This document shows, one piece after another, positions 48,184 to 56,341 of a stretch of 64,000 nucleotides of DNA. The DNA is from Erysipelothrix anatis (GTDB lineage: Bacteria > Bacillota_I > Bacilli_A > Erysipelotrichales > Erysipelotrichaceae). Within the stretch, counting starts at the first letter, position 1; each line of letters begins with the position of its first letter. The stretch covers positions 124,001-188,000 of the forward strand of contig NZ_WTSX01000002.1 of NCBI RefSeq assembly GCF_009828745.1, written 5' to 3'. The notes below the pieces were generated by a model that saw nothing but the letters and a program-made list of their open reading frames with translations, was not told the DNA's origin and ran no database searches. Both the position numbers and the translations under genes were made by a program.

Positions 48184-48196
48184 GTCTTTTAATTTC
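48167..48196 (+). terminator. miaA terminator
   Basis: GACCTACG-gaat-CGTAGGTC followed by TTTTAATTT; overlaps the miaA stop codon. Confidence 0.8.
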
Positions 48197-48205
48197 CCAG
48201 GAAAT
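48192..48205. promoter_or_regulatory. Noc-site-like 14-mer in intergenic DNA
   Basis: ATTTCCCAGGAAAT differs at one base from the Bacillus Noc site ATTTCCCGGGAAAT and is placed in non-coding DNA directly after the miaA terminator. Confidence 0.3.
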
Positions 48206-48247
48206 AGTACGTGTGAAGTATCTTTCATTAATCGAAGCGTAAAACTA

Positions 48248-48276
48248 TTGAAAGCACAATGTCACTGTGTTAATAT
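48248..48276 (+). promoter_or_regulatory. promoter of MacB-like ABC exporter gene
   Basis: TTGAAA (48248-48253), 17-base spacer, TAATAT (48271-48276), 28 bases upstream of the ATG. Confidence 0.6.
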
Positions 48277-48303
48277 ATTGATACAGCGGAAGGAAGTTAG
48301 TTT

Positions 48304-50592
48304 ATGCTTAAACTGAAGAATATTACAAAGAATTATGGACAAGTTCAAGCACTCAAAGATGTTAGCCTTACATTTAGAGATACTGAATTTGTATCTATCC
48401 TGGGACAATCAGGAAGCGGAAAAACAACATTATTAAATATTGTAGGTGGGTTGGATCGTTATACATACGGTGATCTAATTATCGATGGGCAGTCCACAGA
48501 AACCTATACAGATAAACAATGGGATGCGTACCGAAATAGCTCTGTCGGCTTCGTCTTCCAATCCTATAATTTAATCCCCCACTTGACAGTACTACAGAAT
48601 GTCGAGCTATCTATGAAGTTATCGGGCATTGGAAAACAGGAAGCGCACAAGCGCGCGGAAGAAGCACTGATTAAAGTTGGTTTACATGACCAAATCAACA
48701 AAAAACCGAATCAAATGTCAGGTGGACAAATGCAACGAGTGGCGATTGCAAGGGCATTGGTGAATGATCCAGATATTATCTTAGCGGATGAACCAACTGG
48801 AGCACTTGATAGTAAAACAAGTGTGGTGGTCATGGACCTTCTCAAAGAAATATCAAAAGAAAAGTTAGTTATTATGGTAACGCACAATGCGGAACTTGCG
48901 CATACCTATAGTTCACGAATCGTTGAATTTCTCGATGGAGAAATGGTTTCTGATAGCAATCCTGTAAGTAATGATATTGAAGAAGAAAGCAATCATAAAC
49001 AAGTTATGACAGCAATGCCATATCGTACAGCATTAACATTGAGCGGACGAAATCTATGGGCTAAAAAGGGTCGTACCATTCTAACAAGCATTGCTGGAAG
49101 TATCGGAATCATTGGAATTGCCTTGGTATTAGCACTTTCAACGGGATTGTCGAATACGATCAAAACGATGCAAGAAGAAACATTGGCATCATCGCCAATC
49201 ACAATCGAACAAACGGCGATGGATTATGGCATGGCGATGAATCCAAACATATCGAACCCTGGTGAATCTTATCCAGATTCTACATCAATCAATGTCTATG
49301 ACCCAATGGAAGGTTACGAAGCGAAGAAGAATGTCATCACTGCAGACTACATTGAGTATGTACGAAAACTTGATCAAAACCTCTATATTTCCATTCAAGA
49401 GTCAACAGGTGTTTCCATGAATTGGATTACACAAAAAGGGTCAAACTATGAATTAGTTCAAACGGGCCAAGATGGTGTTGGGGAACTTCTAAACAACGAT
49501 GATTTTAATAATCGCCAATACGATGTGATTGCTGGAAAGATGCCTACCAATCAAAATGAAATTGTAGTTGTCGTCGATGAATACAACCGAATCCCTAAAC
49601 AATCGCAACGTATTTTAGGGATTGAAGGGGAATCGTTTGATGCAACTTCCATTGTTGGTAAAGAATACAAACTTATTGAACATAATGATTTCTATCAAGA
49701 AACGGCTATGGGCATTTTCCCACCGGCAAATACATCACAATACGAAACACTCTTTTACAGTGATGCTGCAACAACATTAACAGTGTCAGGAGTTTTACGT
49801 AAGAGTGAAGCATCGTCAGTTTCAATGTATAATCCAGGACTTTATTACACTGAGGCACTTTCTAAAGATTTCGCAACACGTGCACGTCAATCGAATGTTG
49901 TGGCAAAACAATTAGAGGTTAAAGATCTTTACTCGGTTGTGTCTGGACAACCCATTGCGAATGCAAATCCATTCATGGACTCAGAACAAGTTTACAATGA
50001 AGTTCTAGCATCATTGGGTGGTTCAGATGTAGCAACGAAACTCGCAATTATTCCCAAAGATTTTGAAACGAAGTCACAAATTCGCGATTATCTTGATGCA
50101 TACAATCAAGGTCACGAAAAACCTGATCAAATTACGTATACAGATATGTCAGAAATTATGACAAATATTATGGATACAATGGTTAATACGATTTCTTACG
50201 TATTAATTGGTTTCTCATCAATTTCATTAGTTGTATCATCATTCATGATCGGTATTATTACTTATGTATCGGTTATCGAACGTACAAAAGAAATTGGCGT
50301 CCTCCGTAGTTTAGGAGCTCGTAAAAAAGATATCTCACGTGTCTTTAATGCGGAAACATTCCTCATTGGACTTGTATCCGGTACGTTCGGAATCGTAGTA
50401 ACATACTTACTCCAGTTCCCAATTAATGCAGTCGTTTATGACTTAACGGGAGCACAAAATATCGCCAACCTAAGTATTAACCACGCATTAATTCTGATTG
50501 CAATAAGTATTACATTGACCTTTATTGCAGGATTCATTCCTTCAAAAATGGCAGCTAAAAAAGATCCAGTTGTCGCACTTCGTAGCGAATAA
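48304..50592 (+). CDS. MacB-like ABC exporter, fused ATPase and FtsX-type permease
   Basis: A 762-residue fusion. Residues 1-220 are an ABC ATPase (Walker A GQSGSGKTT, signature MSGGQMQRVAIARAL, Walker B IILADEPTGALD). A first membrane helix lies at about 260-280, then a long external region (about 285-620) and three C-terminal helices with the FtsX-family stretch VIERTKEIGVLRSLGARKKDISRVF. Such proteins extrude peptides or signal across the membrane rather than import. The substrate is unknown. GGAAG precedes the ATG, with its own promoter and terminator. Confidence 0.9.
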   Translation: MLKLKNITKNYGQVQALKDVSLTFRDTEFVSILGQSGSGKTTLLNIVGGLDRYTYGDLIIDGQSTETYTDKQWDAYRNSSVGFVFQSYNLIPHLTVLQNVELSMKLSGIGKQEAHKRAEEALIKVGLHDQINKKPNQMSGGQMQRVAIARALVNDPDIILADEPTGALDSKTSVVVMDLLKEISKEKLVIMVTHNAELAHTYSSRIVEFLDGEMVSDSNPVSNDIEEESNHKQVMTAMPYRTALTLSGRNLWAKKGRTILTSIAGSIGIIGIALVLALSTGLSNTIKTMQEETLASSPITIEQTAMDYGMAMNPNISNPGESYPDSTSINVYDPMEGYEAKKNVITADYIEYVRKLDQNLYISIQESTGVSMNWITQKGSNYELVQTGQDGVGELLNNDDFNNRQYDVIAGKMPTNQNEIVVVVDEYNRIPKQSQRILGIEGESFDATSIVGKEYKLIEHNDFYQETAMGIFPPANTSQYETLFYSDAATTLTVSGVLRKSEASSVSMYNPGLYYTEALSKDFATRARQSNVVAKQLEVKDLYSVVSGQPIANANPFMDSEQVYNEVLASLGGSDVATKLAIIPKDFETKSQIRDYLDAYNQGHEKPDQITYTDMSEIMTNIMDTMVNTISYVLIGFSSISLVVSSFMIGIITYVSVIERTKEIGVLRSLGARKKDISRVFNAETFLIGLVSGTFGIVVTYLLQFPINAVVYDLTGAQNIANLSINHALILIAISITLTFIAGFIPSKMAAKKDPVVALRSE

Positions 50593-50606
50593 TTGTGATT
50601 GTGATC

Positions 50607-50644
50607 AAACCTTGAGTTTCATAGCAAATTCAAGGTTTTTTAAT
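50607..50644 (+). terminator. terminator of the MacB-like gene
   Basis: AAACCTTGA and TCAAGGTTTTTT with a loop of about 14 bases. Confidence 0.75.
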
Positions 50645-50940
50645 GACTTAGATATCAATCATTAATGTTGAATAACAGTTGATCTAAAACGGTGTCCGAC
50701 AAGCATAAATATGCACAGATTTGAAAGTATACTTTAAGGTAACCTGATAAGTGCGATCACCAGAAATAAGGATTTAGAGTCGAAACAAATTGCTAAAATA
50801 GAAACCCTCAAGCTTCAACAGAGCTAGAGGGTTTTTTGTGTGCATTCAAAAAGAGAACACTAATTCGTATCGAAATTCCTATAATCTATGACTGTTAGAT
50901 ATCGCCATAAAAACCTAAACTAAAAGAAAAGGAGTCAAGT
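50645..50940. other. intergenic stretch before the glycan locus
   Basis: No gene is recognised. A 29-codon frame without a start (50738-50827) could be the tail of a lost gene. A TATAAT at 50880-50885 may be the -10 box of the GH20 gene, although its -35 box is poor. AAGGAG stands before the GH20 ATG. A separate terminator lies at 50803-50837, so a short transcript may start within 50645-50800. Confidence 0.35.
50803..50837 (+). terminator. orphan intrinsic terminator
   Basis: AACCCTC-a-AGCT-tcaacag-AGCT-a-GAGGGTT with T run. No annotated gene ends here, which hints at a small RNA or a lost gene upstream. Confidence 0.75.
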
Positions 50941-52131
50941 ATGTTAGAAGACAAAATAAAAATACTATATCCTCATTATCGGGAAGTACTCGATGTTGCC
51001 ATCGACCCGACAGTAACAGGATATATCATTAATGGTAACACGATACGCGGATCATCTGACGTGATGGCTTTTTATGGCGCACTGGATCGTATTCAAGGCG
51101 TTGAAGCAATTCACCAAAAACCGTGGATTCAAGAACGTGGCGTTCATATTGATATGGGACGTAAATATTTCTCGAAAACGTGGTTTTTTGATTTGATTGA
51201 AGTCATGGCCAAACAAAAACTGAATACCTTGCAAATTCATATATCAGAAAATGAAGGTTTTCGTCTTGCATTGGATGGTTATGAATCATTATGTTCTCCA
51301 GAGCATTTAACCACATTTGAGATGCGCGATATCATTCGCTATGCTAATTTCTTTTATATTAAAGTAATTCCGTCCTTTGATACACCTGGACATTTAAAAT
51401 ACATCCTTAAAGATTATCCACAGTACCAATTAAAGGGAAACGAAACAGCTTTAGATATTACGAATCCTAAAGCACGTCGATTCATCAAGGGGATGTTAGG
51501 GAGTGTTATGGAGTGTTTCTATACATCCCAAATTATTCATATCGGTGGTGATGAGTTTATTCCATTTGAAAATTATGGTGATTATCCGCAGCTTGAAGCC
51601 TATGCAAAAGCTCACATTAGTCCTGATGCGACGGGTGTTGATACCTACATTGATTACATCAACGATATTGCAAACTACGTCTACGAATATAAAAAAGAAG
51701 TTCGTGTTTGGAATGACGGTTTGTATCGAACGAATCAGAAACCCATTGTTAAGCTGGATAAACATGTTCAAGTCACATATTGGACGAGTTGGAATCAATA
51801 CATGGCACCGGTAGAAACGTTTATCAAACATAAGCATAAAGTACTTAATTTTATGGACCAATATCTCTATTTTGTATTGGGTGAAAAAGCAGGATATACG
51901 TATCCAACGGTAGATAAAATACAGGCTTCATTTGAGCCACATGTATTTCCATTACGCCATGAACTTGCTTCTGAGCAGCGTGATCAAGTCATGCTAGACA
52001 CATCAGAGCAATACTTAGGAAGTTTCTTTGCGGTCTGGTGTGATGACCCTAATGCACTGTCACAGACAGCTGTATTAGCCATGATTACACCATTAATTGA
52101 AGCGTTTGGAGGTAAATTATGGAGCGACTAA
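50941..52131 (+). CDS. GH20 family beta-hexosaminidase-like glycosidase, cytosolic
   Basis: A 396-residue GH20 barrel. The signature HIGGDEF holds the Asp204-Glu205 catalytic pair, and the earlier RGVHIDMGRKYFS and LNTLQIHISENEGFRL strands fit the family. GH20 enzymes remove beta-linked GlcNAc or GalNAc, or lacto-N-biose. No signal peptide, so it works inside the cell on imported sugar. At 396 residues it is short, lacking the extra N-terminal domain seen in many. It opens the putative N-glycan locus and may act on the GlcNAc core left after mannose removal; this is inferred. Confidence 0.85.
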   Translation: MLEDKIKILYPHYREVLDVAIDPTVTGYIINGNTIRGSSDVMAFYGALDRIQGVEAIHQKPWIQERGVHIDMGRKYFSKTWFFDLIEVMAKQKLNTLQIHISENEGFRLALDGYESLCSPEHLTTFEMRDIIRYANFFYIKVIPSFDTPGHLKYILKDYPQYQLKGNETALDITNPKARRFIKGMLGSVMECFYTSQIIHIGGDEFIPFENYGDYPQLEAYAKAHISPDATGVDTYIDYINDIANYVYEYKKEVRVWNDGLYRTNQKPIVKLDKHVQVTYWTSWNQYMAPVETFIKHKHKVLNFMDQYLYFVLGEKAGYTYPTVDKIQASFEPHVFPLRHELASEQRDQVMLDTSEQYLGSFFAVWCDDPNALSQTAVLAMITPLIEAFGGKLWSD

Positions 52132-52203
52132 ATATATGTATTCTACGTGTAAAATCTATAGTTTGTGCTTTTTTACATATATTTTGTCCCTATATTAAAC
52201 AAA

Positions 52204-52219
52204 ATGTAAGCGGTACAAT
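52204..52219. promoter_or_regulatory. possible cre site upstream of permease operon
   Basis: ATGTAAGCGGTACAAT matches the broader cre form WTGNAANCGNWNNCAW except at one position. It lies 43 bases before the first permease gene. CcpA control would fit a sugar-uptake operon. Confidence 0.35.
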
Positions 52220-52261
52220 TAGGATGTCACAAGGCAAACTGTATAACAACTGGGGTGATAG

Positions 52262-53197
52262 ATGATGAAACAGTTTATAAAAGACATGCGCAAGAATTGG
52301 GTCTTGCTACTAATGGCATTACCTGGTGCGCTTTGGATGATTTTCTTCTTCTACATTCCGGTATTCGGAAACGTAGTCGCATTCAAAGACTTCCGATTCT
52401 CCAGCGATGGTGGATTCTTACGAAGTCTTTACGAAAGTGAATGGGTAGGACTTAAGAACTTTGAGTTCCTATTTAGTTCCGATAATGCATGGATCATAAC
52501 CCGTAATACCGTACTCTACAACCTGGGATTCATAGTGATTGGTACAGCCTGTGCTGTTGCCCTTGCTATAGTCATGAGTATGTTACGGAATAAACGCCGC
52601 GTGAAAACGTACCAAACGGCAATGATGTTCCCATATTTTATCTCATGGATCATAATTTCATCCTTCGTATATTCCTTCCTTAGCCCTGACAAGGGTATTG
52701 TAAACCGCGTGATGGTAAATATGGGATCGTCGCCAATTAATTGGTATACAGATCCAACCTACTGGCCGTTTATTATTATCTTTATTGGGATTTGGAAGAA
52801 CCTTGGTTATCAAAGTGTTATCTACTTTGCATCAATCATGGGAATTGATCCAACATATTATGAAGCAGCTAAAATTGACGGTGCTAACCGTTGGCAACAA
52901 ATTCGACATGTTACAATTCCACAAATTGTCCCATTAATTAGTATCTTGATGATTCTCGCAGTTGGTAATATCATGCGAGCAGACTTCGGTCTCTTCTATA
53001 ACGTACCTCGAAATTCAGGACCATTAACACCAGTAACACAAGTTCTCGATACATTCGTCTATAAAGGATTAGCTGCATCGGGTGACTTAGGAATGTCGTC
53101 CGCGGCGGGACTTTATCAATCTGTCGTCGGTTTGGTGATCTTGGTAGGAGCGAACGCAATTGTTCGAAAACTCGACCCTGATTCAAGCTTATTCTAG
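52262..53197 (+). CDS. ABC sugar/oligosaccharide transporter permease 1 (LplB/NgtP1-like)
   Basis: A 311-residue binding-protein-dependent permease with six membrane helices. The EAA loop (YYEAAKIDGANRWQQIRHVTIPQIVPL) docks the ATPase. It belongs to the LplB/YtcP type, as in pneumococcal NgtP1. GGGGTGAT precedes the paired ATGs; the first is used here. It forms an operon with the second permease (9 bases) and the binding protein. No ATPase gene is in the locus. Confidence 0.92.
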   Translation: MMKQFIKDMRKNWVLLLMALPGALWMIFFFYIPVFGNVVAFKDFRFSSDGGFLRSLYESEWVGLKNFEFLFSSDNAWIITRNTVLYNLGFIVIGTACAVALAIVMSMLRNKRRVKTYQTAMMFPYFISWIIISSFVYSFLSPDKGIVNRVMVNMGSSPINWYTDPTYWPFIIIFIGIWKNLGYQSVIYFASIMGIDPTYYEAAKIDGANRWQQIRHVTIPQIVPLISILMILAVGNIMRADFGLFYNVPRNSGPLTPVTQVLDTFVYKGLAASGDLGMSSAAGLYQSVVGLVILVGANAIVRKLDPDSSLF

Positions 53198-53206
53198 GAG
53201 GACATT

Positions 53207-54127
53207 ATGGATAAAAAAACTAAGAAACGAATTGCAAGTGTAGAAGTTCGAAGTTTTGGTAGAAAAACAGACCTATTCTTCTCAATCTTCCTTGGAATCA
53301 TTGCATTATCGTGTTTATTCCCGTTCTTCTTTATTATCGCAGTATCCTTTACCAGTGAGTCAGCATTAGCGATTCAAGGGTATCGATTGATACCTGGAGA
53401 ATTTAGTTTAGATGGATATAAATACTTGTATGAATTCAAAGGACAACTTCTATCGTCATTAGGTGTTACCGTATTTATTACTGTAGTGGGTACAATTATC
53501 AATACAACATTTACCTCTACATATGCATACGCAATTTCAAGACAAAACTTTAAATATCGAAAATTCTTTACGAAATTTGCATTACTTACGATGTTATTCT
53601 CAGCAGGGATGATTCCAAACTACTTGGTTGTTACCAAGATGCTGGGACTTCGTAACTCGATTTGGGCCTTAATTTTGCCAATGGCACTGAGCCCATTCAA
53701 CATTATGGTTATGCGTACTTTCTTTAAAAAGACAGTACCAGATGCCATTATTGAATCAGCCCGTATTGACGGTGCAAGTGAACTTCGAATCTTTGTACAG
53801 ATTGTTGTGCCACTTGCAGTTCCAGGAATTGCGACAATCAGCTTATTTGCCGCATTAGGATTCTGGAATGACTGGTTTAACGCACTCTTGTATATCACTT
53901 CTGATAACTTATACCCACTTCAATATCTGTTGATGCAGATCCAATCAAACTTGGATTACATCGCGAAGAATGTTGGAAACGCGGGAATCAGTGCTGGGAT
54001 GTCAATCCCACGTGAAGCTACACGAATGGCAATGGTCGTAATTTCGACATTACCAATTGCACTTACATATCCGTTCTTCCAAAAATACTTCGTCTCAGGA
54101 TTGACTATCGGTGGCGTTAAGGAATAA
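53207..54127 (+). CDS. ABC sugar/oligosaccharide transporter permease 2 (LplC/NgtP2-like)
   Basis: A 306-residue permease with six membrane helices and an EAA loop (AIIESARIDGASELRIFVQIVVPLAVPG). With permease 1 it makes the membrane channel. The C-terminal YFVSGLTIGGVKE ending is typical of the LplC/YtcP type. AGGAGG precedes the ATG. Confidence 0.92.
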   Translation: MDKKTKKRIASVEVRSFGRKTDLFFSIFLGIIALSCLFPFFFIIAVSFTSESALAIQGYRLIPGEFSLDGYKYLYEFKGQLLSSLGVTVFITVVGTIINTTFTSTYAYAISRQNFKYRKFFTKFALLTMLFSAGMIPNYLVVTKMLGLRNSIWALILPMALSPFNIMVMRTFFKKTVPDAIIESARIDGASELRIFVQIVVPLAVPGIATISLFAALGFWNDWFNALLYITSDNLYPLQYLLMQIQSNLDYIAKNVGNAGISAGMSIPREATRMAMVVISTLPIALTYPFFQKYFVSGLTIGGVKE

Positions 54128-54181
54128 GAGGATATAAAATATTGCCTATTTATGAAGTTTTAGAGGAAGAGGAGGACTATC

Positions 54182-55636
54182 ATGAAAAAAGGCGCATTAA
54201 AATTTGCAGTAGTAGCATTAGCATTCTTGTTAGTGTTGACAGGCTGTGGTTCAAAGAAAGGTGCTGAAGGAACAGGTTCAGGAGAAACTGTAACTTTACA
54301 AGTTTACCAAATTGGGGACGCACCAAAAAACATTAAAGAGTTAACAGACAAAATTAACACAATTTCAGAGAAAGAAATCGGCGTTAAAGTTAACTTCACA
54401 TATATTGGTTGGGGAGACTATGACCAAAAAATGTCTGTAATGGTTACAGCAGGTGATGAATTTGATATCGCATTTGCTCAAAACTATACAGTTAATGCTC
54501 AAAAAGGAGCATATGCTGACTTAACAGATCTTGCAAAAACACATGCAAAAGAATTCTTTGATTCAGTAGACCCAATTTACTACGACGGTAACGTTGTTAA
54601 CGGAAAACTATACGGTTTCCCAGTAAACGGTAACGTATTTGCGGCTCAAATGTTATCATTCAACGGAGAGCTTTTAGACAAATATAACTTAGATATCTCA
54701 AATGTTAAAACATATGCAGATGCTGAGCCAATGTTACAAACAATTAAAGACAACGAACAACAAACTGTACCATTCGCAATTGGTAAAACATTCAAAGCTA
54801 ACTTAGGTAACTTTGACTACATCTTAGGTGATGCACTACCATTCGCAGTAAACATCGATGGTGATCAAACACAAATTATCAACCCATTCGAAACAGAAGT
54901 TGGTATGCAACGTCTTCGTGAATTACACGATCTATACAACAAAGGATTAATTCCTACTGATGCAGCAACAAACGATACATCATACGACTTGAACAACAAC
55001 ACATGGTTCATGCGTCAAGAAACTCAAGGTGCTGCTGACTACGGTGATAACTTATTAACACAAGTTGCTGGTAAGAAAATCGTATCACGTCCATTAAACA
55101 ATAACTTAAAATCAACAGCTCAAGCTCAAATGGCTAACTTCGTTGTTGCTCAAAACTCAAAAAATAAAGAAGCAGCAGTTAAATGGTTAAACCTCTTGAA
55201 CACAAATGCTGAAATGATGAATACATTAGTATACGGTATTGAAGGCGAATCATGGGAAAAAGTAGGGGATAAACACCTCAAATTCTTAGATGGATATAAA
55301 GAAGGTTTCCACATGGCAGCATGGAATACAGGAAACTCAGAATTATTACTTCAACCAGAAAATGTAACAACAGAAATGATTGAAAAACGTGAAGCAGATA
55401 CTAAAGCAGCTACAGTTTCACCAATCTTAGGATTCAACTTTGTTACAGATTCAGTTAAGACAGAAATCAGTAACGTTACAAACGTTGTTGATGAATACTA
55501 TGCAGTATTACACACAGGTACAGTTAACCCTGATGAAGTCGTTCCAACATTCATTGCTAAATTAAAAGAAGCAGGATACGAAACGATTCAAAAAGAAATG
55601 CAAAAACAATTTGACGAATTTAGCAAAAAAGCTTAA
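54182..55636 (+). CDS. glycan-binding lipoprotein of the ABC importer (NgtS-like)
   Basis: A 484-residue extracellular binding protein. A lipoprotein signal peptide ends in the lipobox LTGC (Cys22). The mature part has the family-1 solute-binding pattern (QVYQIGDAPKNIKEL...VNFTYIGWGDYDQKM...GDEFDIAFAQNY). The codon usage differs from neighbours: a narrow set of codons such as GCA, ACA, CCA, TTA and AAC dominates, as in highly expressed genes. AGAGGAGG precedes the ATG. It lies 54 bases after permease 2 and is followed by a terminator, giving more binding protein than the regulator genes. Confidence 0.9.
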   Translation: MKKGALKFAVVALAFLLVLTGCGSKKGAEGTGSGETVTLQVYQIGDAPKNIKELTDKINTISEKEIGVKVNFTYIGWGDYDQKMSVMVTAGDEFDIAFAQNYTVNAQKGAYADLTDLAKTHAKEFFDSVDPIYYDGNVVNGKLYGFPVNGNVFAAQMLSFNGELLDKYNLDISNVKTYADAEPMLQTIKDNEQQTVPFAIGKTFKANLGNFDYILGDALPFAVNIDGDQTQIINPFETEVGMQRLRELHDLYNKGLIPTDAATNDTSYDLNNNTWFMRQETQGAADYGDNLLTQVAGKKIVSRPLNNNLKSTAQAQMANFVVAQNSKNKEAAVKWLNLLNTNAEMMNTLVYGIEGESWEKVGDKHLKFLDGYKEGFHMAAWNTGNSELLLQPENVTTEMIEKREADTKAATVSPILGFNFVTDSVKTEISNVTNVVDEYYAVLHTGTVNPDEVVPTFIAKLKEAGYETIQKEMQKQFDEFSKKA

Positions 55637-55646
55637 TGATCAAATG

Positions 55647-55676
55647 AAGGAGGGGGCATTGACCCTCTCCTTTTTC
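55647..55676 (+). terminator. terminator after binding-protein gene
   Basis: AAGGAGgGGG-cattga-CCCtCTCCTTTTT; it separates the transporter genes from the YesL-YesM-YesN group. Confidence 0.75.
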
Positions 55677-55679
55677 TTC

Positions 55680-55693
55680 GTAAAGCGCTATCA
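55680..55693. promoter_or_regulatory. possible cre site before yesL-like gene
   Basis: GTAAAGCGCTATCA keeps 12 of 14 positions of the cre consensus, missing only the first two. A TATAAT follows at 55706-55711. Confidence 0.3.
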
Positions 55694-55736
55694 TCAAAAA
55701 TAGTATATAATTATAGAAGTAAGGAAGATGATGATT

Positions 55737-56339
55737 ATGGGAACCTATGTAAGTGATTTTTTTGACCGAATATATGTATTGATCAAATTATCGTTAATGT
55801 TTTGGATTATGACGATGATGGGTGGAGTCGTTCTAGGCATTGGTCCTGCGTTCTCAAGTGTTATTCAGTTGTACACCGATCATGAATGGACGCATCGTGA
55901 TATGCGTTGGAAGCAGATTGGTACACTCTTTGTAAGTAATTTTAAAAGAGGAAATATGATATTCTATACATATTTCTTGATTATCGCAGTTTTGGCATAC
56001 AATATGTACCTTGCAGTACAAATTAGAGGTATCGCAATTTTATTCGTTCAATTCTTGATTGCTGCCGCATTTGTACTAACAGTCTGTGCATATTTATATG
56101 CGGTCTTAATTGATAATAATTTTGAAATTTCATATAAAAACTTATTGAAGCTAAGTGCAATCGCAGTCATGGGGAACTTCTTTAGTGTCTTAAAATTATT
56201 GCTAGCAATGATTGTGGTAGGGTTTATTACGTCGAAATATATGGGTCTTTTACCATTCTTAACAATCGGTATGATTACAGTATTAGTGTCCCGAATTGGG
56301 AAGCCAATGATTGTAACCATTGATGAGCACATCGGATAG
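55737..56339 (+). CDS. YesL-like membrane protein (DUF624)
   Basis: A 200-residue protein with five to six membrane segments. It matches the YesL/DUF624 pattern, including the MMGGVVLGIGPAFSSVIQLY stretch in helix 1 and WKQIGTLFVSNFKRGN after it. YesL-like genes sit beside YesM/YesN two-component genes and sugar ABC importers in many Firmicutes; their function is not settled. The ATG at 55737 is chosen because AAGGAAG is 9 bases away; ATGs at 55728 and 55731 are too near. YesM starts 2 bases after its stop. Confidence 0.82.
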   Translation: MGTYVSDFFDRIYVLIKLSLMFWIMTMMGGVVLGIGPAFSSVIQLYTDHEWTHRDMRWKQIGTLFVSNFKRGNMIFYTYFLIIAVLAYNMYLAVQIRGIAILFVQFLIAAAFVLTVCAYLYAVLIDNNFEISYKNLLKLSAIAVMGNFFSVLKLLLAMIVVGFITSKYMGLLPFLTIGMITVLVSRIGKPMIVTIDEHIG

Positions 56340-56341
56340 TT

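Noticed and set aside
50738-50827. Short frame reading as a possible protein tail
   Set aside because: No start, no ribosome site, only 29 codons; kept only as a note because it could be chance.
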